Shown here one piece after another: positions 37,336 to 47,186 of a stretch of 64,000 nt of DNA. Origin of the DNA: Acinetobacter calcoaceticus (GTDB lineage Bacteria; Pseudomonadota; Gammaproteobacteria; Pseudomonadales; Moraxellaceae). The stretch is taken from positions 1 to 64,000 of the forward strand of contig NZ_SLVJ01000011.1 in NCBI RefSeq assembly GCF_004345325.1, written 5' to 3'. The stretch's first letter is position 1, and each line of letters begins with the position of its first letter. The notes beneath the pieces are model-generated. The model was not told where the DNA came from, ran no database searches, and saw only the letters and a program-made list of their open reading frames with translations. The position numbers were made by a program, and so were the translations under genes.

Positions 37336-38976
37336 ATGAATAGCGCTTACGATGACTTAGTTCGTACCCCTGCCAACTTTGTGGCCTTGACACCACTGCG
37401 TTATTTGGAACGCGCTGCCTATATTTATCCACATCAGGACGCGATCATACATGCTGAACGTCGGATCAGTTGGCGGGAAACCTATAAGCGTTGTCGCCAA
37501 TTTGCCCACCAACTAACTCAACTCGGTATTCAAAAAAATGATACCGTTTCAGTCTTACTGCCAAATATTCCTGCGATGATCGAAGCGCATTTTGCAGTAC
37601 CTATGGCGGGTGCGGTTCTCAATACACTCAATACACGCCTTGATGCCAAGACTTTAGCTTTCATGTTGGAACATGCTGAAACCAAGGTATTACTGGTCGA
37701 TCCAGAGTTTGCAGCTGTAGCCAAAGACGCAATTGCGCTGGCGCCACAAAGCATCATTGTCATTGATGTGGCAGATGAGTTTTACGAACTAAACGACACC
37801 AGCCCGCGAATTGGTCAGATCGAATATGAAGACTGGCTGAGCACTGGTGATCCTGAGTTTGAATGGTATCTCCCCCAAGATGAATGGGATGCCATCAGTT
37901 TAAACTACACCTCAGGCACCACAGGTAATCCTAAAGGTGTGGTTTACCACCACCGTGGTGCATATCTGAATGCAGCAAGTAATCTATTGGCCTGTGGGAT
38001 GACACCACGCACAACCTACTTGTGGACTTTACCCTTATTTCATTGCAATGGTTGGTGCTTTGCTTGGTCAATGGCCGCCAATGGTGGCACCAGCATCTGT
38101 CTCAGAAAAGTTGATCCTGCTTTGGTCTACAAATTAATTGATCAACATAAGATTAAATATTTCTGCGGTGCGCCGATCGTACTTTCAATGTTGATCAACA
38201 CGCCTAAAGCCGATCAAATTAAGTTTAATCATCAAGTTGAGGTGATGGTTGCTGGAGCAGCCCCCCCTGCCGCCATTATTGAAGGCATGCATCACATCGG
38301 AATACAGGTCAATCACGTCTATGGATTGACTGAAACCTACGGCCCGTCTGGTCTGTGTGCCACCCAAGCCGGCTGGAGTGAATTATCCATACAAGAACAA
38401 GCACAACTAAATTCGCGCCAAGGTGTGCCTTATCCACTACAAGATGGCATGCGTGTGCTTGATCCCGAAACCATGCTGCCTGTACCCAATGATGGTGTGA
38501 CCATGGGTGAAATCATGTTCCGTGGCAATATCGTGATGAAGGGCTATCTAAAAAACCAACAGGCGACTGCAGAAGCCTTTGCAGGCGGATGGTTCCATAC
38601 CGGTGACTTGGCCGTGTGTCAGCCTGATGGCTATGCCAAAATCATGGATCGATCCAAAGATATTATTATTTCTGGTGGGGAAAACATTTCATCCTTGGAA
38701 ATCGAAGAAGTGCTGTATACCCATCCTGCAGTAATGACTGCAGCAGTGGTGGCGAAACCTGATCTACGTTGGCAAGAAGTACCCTGTGCATTTATTGAGC
38801 TCAAGCCAGATGCAACAACCACGCCGGATGAAATCATTCAATTTTGCCAGCAACATTTGGCTCGTTACAAAGTCCCTAAAGACGTGATCATCACTGAGAT
38901 TCCAAAAACATCGACAGGGAAATTACAAAAATTTGTGTTAAGAGAATGGGTTAAAGCCAATTCAGATGCCAGTTAA
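37336..38976 (+). CDS. Acyl-CoA synthetase (AMP-binding, fatty-acid ligase)
   Basis: 546-aa adenylate-forming enzyme that activates a carboxylic acid with ATP and CoA. P-loop YTSGTTGNPKGVVYHHRG, A5 motif VYGLTETYGPS, A7 WFHTGDLAV, A8 RSKDIIISGGENISSLEIE and the catalytic Lys in PKTSTGKLQK are all present. The N-terminus (LTPLRYLERAAYIYPHQDAIIHAERRISW) matches the medium-chain fatty-acid/methylmercaptopropionate ligase branch. Substrate is not certain from sequence; medium-chain or branched acids are likely. It stands alone between a large AT-rich upstream gap and a terminator. Confidence 0.9.
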   Translation: MNSAYDDLVRTPANFVALTPLRYLERAAYIYPHQDAIIHAERRISWRETYKRCRQFAHQLTQLGIQKNDTVSVLLPNIPAMIEAHFAVPMAGAVLNTLNTRLDAKTLAFMLEHAETKVLLVDPEFAAVAKDAIALAPQSIIVIDVADEFYELNDTSPRIGQIEYEDWLSTGDPEFEWYLPQDEWDAISLNYTSGTTGNPKGVVYHHRGAYLNAASNLLACGMTPRTTYLWTLPLFHCNGWCFAWSMAANGGTSICLRKVDPALVYKLIDQHKIKYFCGAPIVLSMLINTPKADQIKFNHQVEVMVAGAAPPAAIIEGMHHIGIQVNHVYGLTETYGPSGLCATQAGWSELSIQEQAQLNSRQGVPYPLQDGMRVLDPETMLPVPNDGVTMGEIMFRGNIVMKGYLKNQQATAEAFAGGWFHTGDLAVCQPDGYAKIMDRSKDIIISGGENISSLEIEEVLYTHPAVMTAAVVAKPDLRWQEVPCAFIELKPDATTTPDEIIQFCQQHLARYKVPKDVIITEIPKTSTGKLQKFVLREWVKANSDAS

Positions 38977-39002
38977 TCGGCACGCAGTCATTATTCTCTG
39001 AT

Positions 39003-39036
39003 AAAAAGCCAGCGAGTTTTCACTCGCTGGCTTTTT
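39003..39036. terminator. Bidirectional terminator, acyl-CoA synthetase / darP
   Basis: 15-bp perfect stem (39003-39017 / 39022-39036) with loop TTTC, including flanking A- and T-runs. It serves both convergent genes. Confidence 0.92.
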
Positions 39037-39078
39037 ATTGCTTGATTCGCAAAACAACTGTTTTCTGAAATCGCAGAA

Positions 39079-39615
39079 CTAACTATTGTCTGAAATCAAA
39101 GCCACTTGTTGTACATAGTTAAACAGCTTTAATTTAGATGCTTCTAACTCTTCTGCGCTGACTTGTTGATTAACATCACGTTGAATACGCAACAAATGCT
39201 GACGTAGCGGATGTCGCTCAGCTGCATTATGCATTTTGGCAAATTCGTTGACTGCAGGATCACCTTGCGCAATCATTCGATCTACCCAGCGTTGCAATTG
39301 AGCGGTTTTTTTCGCGCCCTGCTGCGGTGTCAAATAAGACAAAATCACAGTTTCATCTTCATTACGTAACAGTTTGCCGATACGTAAAAATTGACGACGA
39401 CGTGCTTCAAATGACGTGATCTGCTGGACTTCAAGTAAAGCATCAACCAGACGCTCTTCGACTGGCAAATTTTGAACTTGTTTTTTTGACAAATTCGCCA
39501 ATTGCTCACCCAGTGCGGCCATACGCTGCACTGCTTTCTTTTGTTCGGTTTTACTTGCACGCCCTTCTAAAGAATCAAAGTCATCTTCAGTAAAACGTTG
39601 CGTACGTCGTGCCAC
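39079..39615 (-). CDS. darP: Ribosome biogenesis factor DarP/YjgA
   Basis: 178-aa DUF615 protein that associates with late 50S precursors. Helical and highly charged, starting RRTQRFTEDDFDSLEGRASKTEQKKAVQRMAALGEQLANL, with KLLRNEDETVI and HPLRQHLLRIQRDVN typical of YjgA. It lies 2 bp after npr, forming rapZ-npr-darP. Confidence 0.9.
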   Translation of the reverse strand: MARRTQRFTEDDFDSLEGRASKTEQKKAVQRMAALGEQLANLSKKQVQNLPVEERLVDALLEVQQITSFEARRRQFLRIGKLLRNEDETVILSYLTPQQGAKKTAQLQRWVDRMIAQGDPAVNEFAKMHNAAERHPLRQHLLRIQRDVNQQVSAEELEASKLKLFNYVQQVALISDNS

Positions 39616-39617
39616 GA

Positions 39618-39887
39618 TTAATCTGCCTCATAAAATTTTGCTGTAAATAGTGCTTGAACTTCAGATAAGGCTTTGTCTTCATCTGGTCCTTCAATCACCA
39701 ATCTTAATGTTGTACCTTTACCCGCACCCAACATCAGTAAAGAAAGAATATTTTTGGCATCTACCAATTTATCCCCTTTGCCAATTTGGATCGATGATCG
39801 AAATTTAGTGGTGACTTCGATCAGCTTACCAGATGCGCGGGCATGCAATCCCAATTTGTTAATAACATCTATCGTGGTATCAATCAT
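39618..39887 (-). CDS. npr: NPr, HPr-like phosphocarrier of the nitrogen PTS
   Basis: 89-aa HPr-fold protein (ptsO). The phosphoacceptor His is in [16 protein letters not shown]. The second HPr regulatory segment reads [12 protein letters not shown]; the position of HPr Ser46 is Asn, so it lacks the HPr-kinase site, as expected for NPr. It overlaps rapZ by 4 bp (ATGA), implying coupled translation. In A. baumannii the GigA/GigB pathway is reported to act through this PTS-Ntr protein, so this gene and gigAB in the same window are functionally linked. Confidence 0.92.
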   Translation of the reverse strand: MIDTTIDVINKLGLHARASGKLIEVTTKFRSSIQIGKGDKLVDAKNILSLLMLGAGKGTTLRLVIEGPDEDKALSEVQALFTAKFYEAD

Positions 39888-40735
39888 GACCAGTGCTTCA
39901 TTTCTCTATGTAAAACTTGAGTCGGCCATTTCGAAGCAAGCGCCTTGGTGAGCCGGTCGACCATATAAACTGAACGATGTTGACCACCAGTACAACCAAT
40001 CGACACCGTAATATAATGACGGTGACCTTCGGAAAATGCAGGCAACCATTTCATTAGTAACTGATAAATATCTTCAAACATCTCGTTGGCTTGGTCGTTC
40101 TCCGACAAAAATGCTTGAATCGGTTCATCCAAACCTGAAAACTTGCGTAGATTCAAATCCCAATGTGGGTTGGGTAAATGGCGTATATCAAATACAAAAT
40201 CGGCATCCAATGGAATACCGTATTTATATCCAAAAGACTGCAGGATCAGGATTAAGTTATCTGATTGACCCAACTTAGACAATAAGGTGTTTTTCAGGTC
40301 ATGTACGCTTTTGTCCGTGGTATCGATATGCACCGTGGCTTTGAGCTTGATCGGTAACAGCATGTTTTTTTCATGCTGAATACATTCATTCAAGCTCTGA
40401 TGCCGCGTTGCCAAAGGATGCGGTCGACGTGAAGCACTAAAACGCGAAAATAACTCTGCATCCTGTGTGGTCAAATAGATTACATCCACAGAACCATGCT
40501 TTTGCAGCAGTTGAAAAACTTGCTCAAACCCTTGTAGATCTTCTTGGGCGCTACGAACATCCACACCCAAAGCCAATTGTTCAAGGTTATTTTCTTTATC
40601 GAGCTTTTCCACAATTTCGGGCAGTAATGCCAATGGCAAATTATCGATGCAGTAATAACCCAAATCCTCAAGTACCTGTAAAGCAGATGACTTCCCTGAA
40701 CCAGATTGACCTGTAACGATAAGAATGCGTTTCAT
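39884..40735 (-). CDS. rapZ: RNase adapter protein RapZ (nucleotide-binding)
   Basis: 283-aa protein with Walker [13 protein letters not shown] at the N terminus, Walker B-like segment [24 protein letters not shown], and the C-terminal RapZ signature [22 protein letters not shown] with the conserved Cys/His/Arg RNA-binding surface. In enterobacteria RapZ guides RNase E to the GlmZ small RNA to control glucosamine-6-phosphate synthase; GlmZ is not expected in Acinetobacter, so the target here is unknown. It heads rapZ-npr-darP. Confidence 0.95.
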   Translation of the reverse strand: MKRILIVTGQSGSGKSSALQVLEDLGYYCIDNLPLALLPEIVEKLDKENNLEQLALGVDVRSAQEDLQGFEQVFQLLQKHGSVDVIYLTTQDAELFSRFSASRRPHPLATRHQSLNECIQHEKNMLLPIKLKATVHIDTTDKSVHDLKNTLLSKLGQSDNLILILQSFGYKYGIPLDADFVFDIRHLPNPHWDLNLRKFSGLDEPIQAFLSENDQANEMFEDIYQLLMKWLPAFSEGHRHYITVSIGCTGGQHRSVYMVDRLTKALASKWPTQVLHREMKHWS

Positions 40736-40865
40736 GACTTACAATCCTAAAATCAATTTTTTTGTATGGAGTGCTTAACCTTCAAACTTAAACTGTAAAT
40801 TTTACGAATAAACCAAGTATTTAAAACAAGTACTCAAACCTGATATTCAAACGAGTTTTATGCAC

Positions 40866-41711
40866 TTAACCTGTAAACTTAACGGGTAAATTGTCTATTA
40901 AACGAGTTTTACCTAACTTCGCCGCTACAAACAATACAATATCTTGATCAAACTGTTCAATGCTTTGTAGTAAAGTTGTGCGCGCTTCGACATAGTCAAT
41001 CTCAAAGCCTGCTTGGGTCAATTCGAAACCAATGTCCTTTAAGACCATAGCAAGTGGTTGTTTTTGTTGCAACTGCTGTTTAGCCTTGATTAAAGATTGA
41101 TAAATCTTTGGTGCAATTTCGCGTTGCTCTGCTGTTAAATAACCATTACGTGAACTCAGCGCCAAACCATCTTCAGCACGCGCAATCGTCACCCCAATCA
41201 CATCGATTGGCATGTTCAAATCACGCACCAACTGTTGAATCACCACCAACTGTTGATAATCTTTTTGACCAAAGAAGGCATAGTTGGGTTGCACCATATT
41301 GAACAATTTGGTGACCACTACAGCCACACCATCAAAATGCCCTGGACGTTGTGCGCCACAAAGATCTTGAGTGATTTTATTGACTTGAATATTGGTTAAG
41401 CGTGGTTGAGTGCCGTACATTTGCTCAACTGAAGGGGCAAACAAAATATCGCAACCCACTTCTGCCAACAAATGGCTGTCTTGCTCCAAAGTACGTGGAT
41501 AGCTATCGAAGTCTTCATTCGGTCCAAACTGGATCGGATTGACAAAAATACTCACCACAACCACATCACATAACTTACGCGCTTCACGTACTAAGTTGAG
41601 ATGACCTTCATGTAAATTACCCATCGTTGGTACAAAACCAATGATTTTTCGGGCACTACGTGCGATTTGCAATGATGCAGTCAGACCTTGTAGGGTTGTT
41701 TCCATTTTCAT
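40866..41711 (-). CDS. panC: Pantothenate synthetase
   Basis: Joins pantoate and beta-alanine with ATP to form pantothenate, the CoA precursor. 281 aa. The HIGH-like motif is [16 protein letters not shown] (the usual Ala after Gly is Asn), KMSKS-like region [10 protein letters not shown], and [16 protein letters not shown]. It starts 2 bp after panB on the same strand, so panB-panC is one unit. ATG 41711 or 41705 may be used; the choice changes only two residues. Confidence 0.96.
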   Translation of the reverse strand: MKMETTLQGLTASLQIARSARKIIGFVPTMGNLHEGHLNLVREARKLCDVVVVSIFVNPIQFGPNEDFDSYPRTLEQDSHLLAEVGCDILFAPSVEQMYGTQPRLTNIQVNKITQDLCGAQRPGHFDGVAVVVTKLFNMVQPNYAFFGQKDYQQLVVIQQLVRDLNMPIDVIGVTIARAEDGLALSSRNGYLTAEQREIAPKIYQSLIKAKQQLQQKQPLAMVLKDIGFELTQAGFEIDYVEARTTLLQSIEQFDQDIVLFVAAKLGKTRLIDNLPVKFTG

Positions 41712-41713
41712 GA

Positions 41714-42523
41714 TTACAGCTCTACTTGGAAGGTATGTTGTGTAGCAGGGAAACTTTGATCAAGCACAGCAACATGAAATGCATTAAATGCATCTTGGAT
41801 TGCCGTTGCACCCGATTGCTCTTGCATAAAATTACGTACAAAGCGTGCCACATGGCCATAGTTTAGTCCGAGCATATCTTGGACCACCAAAACTTGACCA
41901 TCGGTGTCTACACCTGCACCAATACCTATCACTGGAACTTCTGGAAACAATGCACTAATTTCTTTACCCAGTTGGGCAGGAACACATTCAAGTAATAACA
42001 TCGCCGCACCAGCATCGACGACTGCTTGACAGTCTGCGATCAGCGCATCTGCTGCATCACGGGTTTTACCTTGCACTTTATAGCCGCCAAACACATGGAC
42101 GGACTGCGGTGTTAAACCTAGATGCACACACACGGGCACACCATTTCGGGTCAAGACTTGAACAGTATCTGCTAACCACGCACCGCCCTCAAACTTAATC
42201 ATTTGAGCGCCTGCTTGCATCACCGCTCTAGCACCTGCAACCGCAGCTTCAACATTGGCATAGCTGAGAAAAGGTAAATCAGTCATCAAAAAAGCATGTT
42301 GGTTACCACGGCGCACAGCCGCAGTATGGTAGACCATATCTTCTAGCGTCACAGGCAAGGTTGAATCATGGCCTTGAATGACCATCCCTAAGGAATCACC
42401 TACTAATATCGTGTCTATTTCAGCCTTTTCCATCGCCTTTGCCATACTGGCATCGTAGCAAGTCAAACATGAAAATTTGCGGCCTTGCTGTTTGAACTGT
42501 CTTAAATCACTGAGACTAATCAT
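41714..42523 (-). CDS. panB: 3-methyl-2-oxobutanoate hydroxymethyltransferase
   Basis: First committed step of pantothenate synthesis: transfers a hydroxymethyl group from methylene-tetrahydrofolate to ketoisovalerate. 269-aa TIM barrel. Key blocks: [39 protein letters not shown] (metal-binding Asp), KFEGGAW, and [22 protein letters not shown]. It lies 44 bp after folK on the same strand and 2 bp before panC. Confidence 0.97.
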   Translation of the reverse strand: MISLSDLRQFKQQGRKFSCLTCYDASMAKAMEKAEIDTILVGDSLGMVIQGHDSTLPVTLEDMVYHTAAVRRGNQHAFLMTDLPFLSYANVEAAVAGARAVMQAGAQMIKFEGGAWLADTVQVLTRNGVPVCVHLGLTPQSVHVFGGYKVQGKTRDAADALIADCQAVVDAGAAMLLLECVPAQLGKEISALFPEVPVIGIGAGVDTDGQVLVVQDMLGLNYGHVARFVRNFMQEQSGATAIQDAFNAFHVAVLDQSFPATQHTFQVEL

Positions 42524-42567
42524 GACGCTTTTCCTCTATCTACCAGACATCCTTGACACATTACAGA

Positions 42568-43056
42568 TTAAAACTGCACCCAAGATGAATCTGCAAGCAC
42601 AGTGAGGGTGGAGTGTTTTACAACGTCAAGCTGCTGTAAAGACTGTCCCTCGATTTGAAGTGTAGGATCCAAATCTAAAAGTGGTATCACCACAAAATCG
42701 CGTTCCATAATACCAACATGCGGTACTATGAGGCGCTCATTTTTAATATTTTTTTGTCCGTAGAGCAACAGATCCAAATCCAAACTGCGCTCACCCCAAT
42801 GGCGTAGGCGCACCCGACCGGCTTCTTGTTCTAAGGCTTGTAAGGTATCGAGTAAATCCAAAGGTTCTAGATCAGTTTCGAGTTGCAACACCGCATTGTG
42901 ATAATGCGGTTGATCTTGTGGCCCCATCGGCGGGCTTTGATAGAGTTTGGACACTTGAACTGGACCCAAGGCCGCCAATTTTTTCGCGGCCGCAGCAAGG
43001 ATTTGCTCGGAATCACCCAAGTTGCTTCCAAGCCCGATATAGGTCAGATGTTTCAT
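42568..43056 (-). CDS. folK: 2-amino-4-hydroxy-6-hydroxymethyldihydropteridine pyrophosphokinase
   Basis: HPPK, which pyrophosphorylates the pterin in folate synthesis. 162 aa. Signature start YIGLGSNLGDSEQ and RHWGERSLDLDLLLYGQ with the two metal-binding Asp residues. Its ATG overlaps the pcnB stop by 4 bp. The order pcnB-folK-panB-panC is conserved in gammaproteobacteria and links folate-dependent one-carbon supply to PanB. Confidence 0.96.
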   Translation of the reverse strand: MKHLTYIGLGSNLGDSEQILAAAAKKLAALGPVQVSKLYQSPPMGPQDQPHYHNAVLQLETDLEPLDLLDTLQALEQEAGRVRLRHWGERSLDLDLLLYGQKNIKNERLIVPHVGIMERDFVVIPLLDLDPTLQIEGQSLQQLDVVKHSTLTVLADSSWVQF

Positions 43057-44591
43057 TGTGTTGGCCCAAATACCACTTGAGTCAAATCACGTTGTACACG
43101 TTTGCGTTTTAGGATTGGATGGTTGTGATCCATGCCACCTTGATCTTGACCATCACGCGAGCGATTATGGCGCTCAGAACCCCGATCCATACCGCCAGTT
43201 GGTGCGCCAGATCGTGGACCACGTCCTCGTTGCGGTGCATCATTAAAGCTTGCTTGCTCTTCCTGACCACGTGGCTTACGGGTACGACGACCACGACTTT
43301 CAGTCTCTTTGACCAACGGCTCAATTTGAGTCGAGGTGTTTTTAGCACCGCTATCCACTTCAGCTGTTTTACGACGAGTACGAGCACGTTGACGATTGTA
43401 TAAACTGATGGCTTTTTCTTTTTCATCAGCAGAGAGGTTTTGGTAGTTATCCCACCAATGGCCCATACCCAGCGTAGTCTCATCACCCGATTTCTCGCGC
43501 AACAACATAAAGTCAAAGCCCGCTCTAAAGCGCGCATGTCCAGATAGCGCCTCAATTTGTTGAGGTTTTGGACTCAGCAAACGGCTTTGCATTTCCCAGA
43601 CTTCACGGATAAAGGTTTCTGCAAATCGTGGAATAATGGTCCGAGTTGCTTGACGTTTTAATACATCGAGTCCAGCTTGAGCACGTGCTTCTGCAGGTGC
43701 CAAACCTTTGCTCAAATACACATCACAACGTTGCAAGAACGGTTCCCAAAGCAATACTGCATAGAAAAATGCAGGATTGATGGTTTTACCAATTTGAATA
43801 CGTTGATCGGTATTTTTCGCTGCACGTTCAATAAAGGCTGATATCTGCGGTGGAATATCTGCAAACAGTTGCTTCCAAATCCCAAACTCAATCAGCATAG
43901 GCAACACACGGTTGAGGTGTCCCATGGTAAACAGTTTTTGTGACTCATCATATAAACGGTGCGGTGAAACATCTCGTAAAAGCTGAGTCAATTCAGGTTG
44001 GAATACATCCAAAATATCTGCATCAATATTAAAATTTAATTTGGCTGCAAAGCGCAAGGTACGCAACATCCGTACCGGATCTTCTTCAAAACGAAGTAAA
44101 GGATCACCCAACAATCTTAAGGTTTTATTTTTTATATCACTGACTGCGTGACAGAAATCCAGCACGATTGCCTTGTGCGGTTGATAATACATGGCATTGA
44201 TGGAGAAATCGCGGCGTGAAAAATCTTGCTCGATGCTGCCCCAGTTATTGTCACGTAGGATCATGCCTGAAGCTGAAGTAATCGCTTTTTTCGGCGGAGC
44301 ACGAAAGGTTGCAACTTCAATCAGTTCGCGACCGGAATAAACATGAGCCAGCTCAAAACGGCGTCCAATAATACGACAACGTCGGCCAAAGACCTCTTTG
44401 ACCTGTGAAGGTGTGGCATTGGTCACAGCATCAAAATCTTTAGGATTTAAGCCAAGCATGAGGTCACGTACCCCACCGCCGACGATATATGCTTCGTAGC
44501 CTGCTCGAGTTAAACTGTCAATAACATCTAAAATGGAAGAGGGTAATTGGGCGGTGGATAATCCACACTTTGACGCGCGCAAAGTTTGCAA
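43053..44591 (-). CDS. pcnB: Poly(A) polymerase I with basic RG-rich tail
   Basis: Adds 3' poly(A) tails that promote RNA decay. 512 aa. Nucleotidyltransferase core AYIVGGGVRDLMLGLNPKDFDAVTNATP (catalytic Asp pair), RRCRIIGRRFELAHVY, SRRDFSINAMYY, RMLRTLRFAAKLNF. The last ~110 residues are a low-complexity Arg/Gly/Lys/Glu tail (for example SRGRRTRKPRG, RGRGPRSG) that likely binds RNA or RNase partners. The start is TTG 44591 with AGGAG about 10 nt upstream; no ATG lies in frame before the core. It overlaps folK by 4 bp. Confidence 0.93.
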   Translation of the reverse strand: MQTLRASKCGLSTAQLPSSILDVIDSLTRAGYEAYIVGGGVRDLMLGLNPKDFDAVTNATPSQVKEVFGRRCRIIGRRFELAHVYSGRELIEVATFRAPPKKAITSASGMILRDNNWGSIEQDFSRRDFSINAMYYQPHKAIVLDFCHAVSDIKNKTLRLLGDPLLRFEEDPVRMLRTLRFAAKLNFNIDADILDVFQPELTQLLRDVSPHRLYDESQKLFTMGHLNRVLPMLIEFGIWKQLFADIPPQISAFIERAAKNTDQRIQIGKTINPAFFYAVLLWEPFLQRCDVYLSKGLAPAEARAQAGLDVLKRQATRTIIPRFAETFIREVWEMQSRLLSPKPQQIEALSGHARFRAGFDFMLLREKSGDETTLGMGHWWDNYQNLSADEKEKAISLYNRQRARTRRKTAEVDSGAKNTSTQIEPLVKETESRGRRTRKPRGQEEQASFNDAPQRGRGPRSGAPTGGMDRGSERHNRSRDGQDQGGMDHNHPILKRKRVQRDLTQVVFGPTQ

Positions 44592-44754
44592 AAGACGCTG
44601 TCTCCTACGTCAGGACGTAAAAAATTAATTGTGTCAATCATATCTCTAACACAATCAAAGGGCAATTTGATTCTCAAGATCTGAGTTTTTAATTTGAAGA
44701 TTTCTACTACGCATTTCGCGTCAGTTGCGCAGTATAACGCGACAAAACAAACAA

Positions 44755-45357
44755 TTAAACACCTAGCTGAGCGCGATTTTTCTCAAATAATACCTCACCG
44801 ATCCCTTTGACGTTTTTAAGATCATCAATCTGTTTGAATGGACCATGTTGTTGTCGATAATCCAGAATGGCTTGGGCTTTTTTTGCTCCAATCCCTTTGA
44901 GTTTCTGTAATTGCTCCAGATTTGCAGTATTGAGATTGACCTGCACTGCGGAAAGCGCCACAACCGGAGAGGTAGATGCTGTCGTTGTAGTGGCAGAGTT
45001 TGTAGCGACTGAGTTTGATGTTGCTGAGTTTAAAGCGGCTGAGTTTGATGTTGCTGAGTTTAAAGCGACTGAGTTTGAGATAGCGGTATTTGAATTGCTG
45101 TTATTTGAAGCAACTGCGCCAGTCGCAACCTGAGCATTGGCCATTAAGCGTTGATCATGTGCCTGTTGCATGCGTTTCCAGTGTTCATAGTCCTGATCAA
45201 AACGCATCGCAGTGGCATGATTTTGCGCTGTATCAGCGGCAACACCAGATTGGGGCAAGAGCATCAACATCAATATCAGTCGTTGCAGTAGCATCAAGCC
45301 CAAGTGAATACGTGGTGAGTCTGTGATGCTATACAGCTTAATGTTAGACCGATCCAC
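44755..45357 (-). CDS. ComEA-like helix-hairpin-helix protein with Asn/Ser repeat linker
   Basis: 200-aa secreted DNA-binding protein. Membrane-targeting N-terminus ends near SGVAADT, then a Gln/His-rich segment, then a linker of about 40 residues of five-residue units (consensus (S/L)NS(A/V)(A/T)), then a C-terminal ComEA domain with two helix-hairpin-helix motifs (LNTANLEQLQKLKGIGAKKAQAILDY and IDDLKNVKGIGEVLFEKN). ComEA proteins bind incoming DNA in the periplasm during natural transformation, a hallmark of Acinetobacter. Start GTG 45357 is supported by GAGGAGG seven nt upstream. The repeat sits at 44991-45108. Confidence 0.85.
   Translation of the reverse strand: MDRSNIKLYSITDSPRIHLGLMLLQRLILMLMLLPQSGVAADTAQNHATAMRFDQDYEHWKRMQQAHDQRLMANAQVATGAVASNNSNSNTAISNSVALNSATSNSAALNSATSNSVATNSATTTTASTSPVVALSAVQVNLNTANLEQLQKLKGIGAKKAQAILDYRQQHGPFKQIDDLKNVKGIGEVLFEKNRAQLGV
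44991..45108. repeat. 15-bp tandem repeat inside the ComEA-like gene
   Basis: Seven to eight near-identical 15-bp units (for example GTTGCTGAGTTTAAA and GCGACTGAGTTTGAT on the plus strand). Two adjacent units form a nearly exact 30-bp repeat. Unit length is a multiple of three, so gain or loss changes linker length without a frameshift. Confidence 0.85.
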
Positions 45358-45427
45358 CTCACACCCTCCTCACTGAGCACTGACTGAGCACTTTATGTCG
45401 CGTTCTGGATCGATCAGGCAACTGAGG

Positions 45428-46201
45428 CTATTTAGATCGCAGTGCCAACTTAGCTTGATCCCACAATTGATCCATCTCTTGCAAACTCATAGATTGAATA
45501 TCTTTATTTTGTAGTTGTGCCTGATCTTCGATATAGGCAAAGCGGTTTTTAACTTTACCAATGGTACTGAGCAAGGCCGTTTCAGCACACAGATCCAGTT
45601 TACGACCGACATTAATTAATGAGAATAGACAATCGCCCAGTTCATCGAGCATTTCATCCGAATTCTGATGCTCACAGGCCTGCTTAAACTCTGCCAATTC
45701 CTCCTCAAACTTTGCATAAGCACCCTCTACATCAGCAAAATCAAAACCAATTTTCGCGGTATTTTTTTGGATGGCTTGGGCTTGTAACAATGCAGGTCCG
45801 GGTTTAATCGCATCCAAACGTTTCGGTGCTTTTCCTTGGCATTCCTGTTGTTTGATCTCTTGCCACAAATGACTGACTTGCTCAGCACTTAAGGCTTTGA
45901 ATTGCTCAGGCTCAAACACATGTGGATGCCGACGTATCAACTTTTCTGAGAGTGTTTGCACCACATCATCAAAACCAAAGGCACCTTGTTCCTGATACAT
46001 CTGCGACTGGAACACCACCTGTAAAAGTAGATCCCCTAACTCCTCACGCACATGTTGCGCATCACCAGAATGAACTGCTTCAGCCACTTCATAGGCTTCT
46101 TCGATGGCATAACCGGTCAATGACTGAGGTGTCTGCGCCTGATCCCAAGGACATTGTTCACGTAACTGTTGCATGATTTTAAGGAGTTGTTCGATGTGCA
46201 T
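45428..46201 (-). CDS. mazG: Nucleoside triphosphate pyrophosphohydrolase MazG
   Basis: 257-aa all-helical NTP pyrophosphatase that lowers (p)ppGpp-related and aberrant nucleotides. Two MazG domains: residues ~20-110 with the metal-binding EEAYEVAEAV and REELGDLLLQVVFQ (ExxE...ExxD), and ~165-230 with ELDELGDCLFSLINVGRKL. It lies in the conserved mazG-relA-rlmD-cysM neighbourhood, here with an SDR gene inserted between mazG and relA on the opposite strand. Confidence 0.95.
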   Translation of the reverse strand: MHIEQLLKIMQQLREQCPWDQAQTPQSLTGYAIEEAYEVAEAVHSGDAQHVREELGDLLLQVVFQSQMYQEQGAFGFDDVVQTLSEKLIRRHPHVFEPEQFKALSAEQVSHLWQEIKQQECQGKAPKRLDAIKPGPALLQAQAIQKNTAKIGFDFADVEGAYAKFEEELAEFKQACEHQNSDEMLDELGDCLFSLINVGRKLDLCAETALLSTIGKVKNRFAYIEDQAQLQNKDIQSMSLQEMDQLWDQAKLALRSK

Positions 46202-46350
46202 ATTGGAATGGGTCCTGTGAAATTCAGTATAAAAATGATTGCAATGATTCAGTTGCTGAGTGAGTCACGATTATGACTTGTCTATATTGGAGATTCTGTG
46301 TTCAATAGCTTTAAATGCAAAGCTCAAACAAATCAATCAATAGGCATAAT

Positions 46351-47127
46351 ATGAACAAAAATATATTCATTAGTGGTGCAGCACAGGGTATTGGTGCTGC
46401 AATTGCCGATCTATTTTACCAACACGGTTATCGCGTTGGCATTTACGACATCAATCTCAGCCAAGCTCAAGCTTTGGCCCAGCAACTCGGCCCTCAGGCC
46501 AGAGCAGGTCAACTCGATGTCAGTGATTATAGCCAATGGCAAACCGCCTTAAGTGACTTTTGTGATTGGGCTGGTGAACTGAACATTTTGGTCAACAATG
46601 CGGGGATACTTTATTCTGGGCCATTTGAAGATACACCTATAGAACAGCATCAGCGCAGTATCAATATTAACGTGCTTGGTGTGATGAATGGTTGTCACGC
46701 CGCACTGCCCTACTTACGCCAAGCTTCGCATGCCCGTGTGGTCAATTTATCCTCTGCATCTGCCATCTATGGTCAAGCGGATCTCGCCTCCTACTCTGCC
46801 AGTAAATTTGCAGTGCGTGGTTTGACTGAAGCCTTGGATATTGAATGGAAAAAATACAATATCCGCGTCGTGGATGTGATGCCACTATTCGTACAAACGG
46901 CCATGGTCAAAGACATGAATGCTGCCAGTATCAACAATATGGGAGTCAGTCTTAGTGCTCAAGATGTCGCTGAACAAGTACTGAAAATTGCGGTACGTAA
47001 GGATCACCCCTTTGCCACAACGCATCGCCCCGTCGGACTCAAAACCCATTTAATGTATCGCCTATCTGCAGTCAGTCCACAGTTTATGAATCGTTGGGCC
47101 AACCTCTTACTCAGTAAACGCAAATAA
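46351..47127 (+). CDS. Short-chain dehydrogenase/reductase
   Basis: 258-aa classical SDR. Cofactor motif FISGAAQGIGAAIAD (TGxxxGxG variant), NNAGILYSG, catalytic Ser in VVNLSSASAIYG and YSASKFAVRGL with the Tyr-x3-Lys pair. The C-terminal stretch MYRLSAVSPQFMNRWANLLLSK is longer than minimal and amphipathic, perhaps for membrane contact. ATG 46351 directly begins the Rossmann fold; ATG 46315 would add 12 residues. Substrate unknown. It is the only plus-strand gene inside the mazG-relA region. Confidence 0.88.
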   Translation: MNKNIFISGAAQGIGAAIADLFYQHGYRVGIYDINLSQAQALAQQLGPQARAGQLDVSDYSQWQTALSDFCDWAGELNILVNNAGILYSGPFEDTPIEQHQRSININVLGVMNGCHAALPYLRQASHARVVNLSSASAIYGQADLASYSASKFAVRGLTEALDIEWKKYNIRVVDVMPLFVQTAMVKDMNAASINNMGVSLSAQDVAEQVLKIAVRKDHPFATTHRPVGLKTHLMYRLSAVSPQFMNRWANLLLSKRK

Positions 47128-47186
47128 TCTGTTCGCCCCCATACGCAATAAGGCAACCATTGCTAAACCGACAATCGATAAATGTC

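Noticed and set aside
43109..43555. 148-aa frame on the minus strand inside pcnB
   Set aside because: It is an out-of-frame shadow of the low-complexity Arg/Gly-rich tail of poly(A) polymerase, which leaves all frames open.
44991..45108. Possible CRISPR-like or direct-repeat array
   Set aside because: The units are contiguous, in frame and without spacers; they encode the protein linker of the ComEA-like gene.
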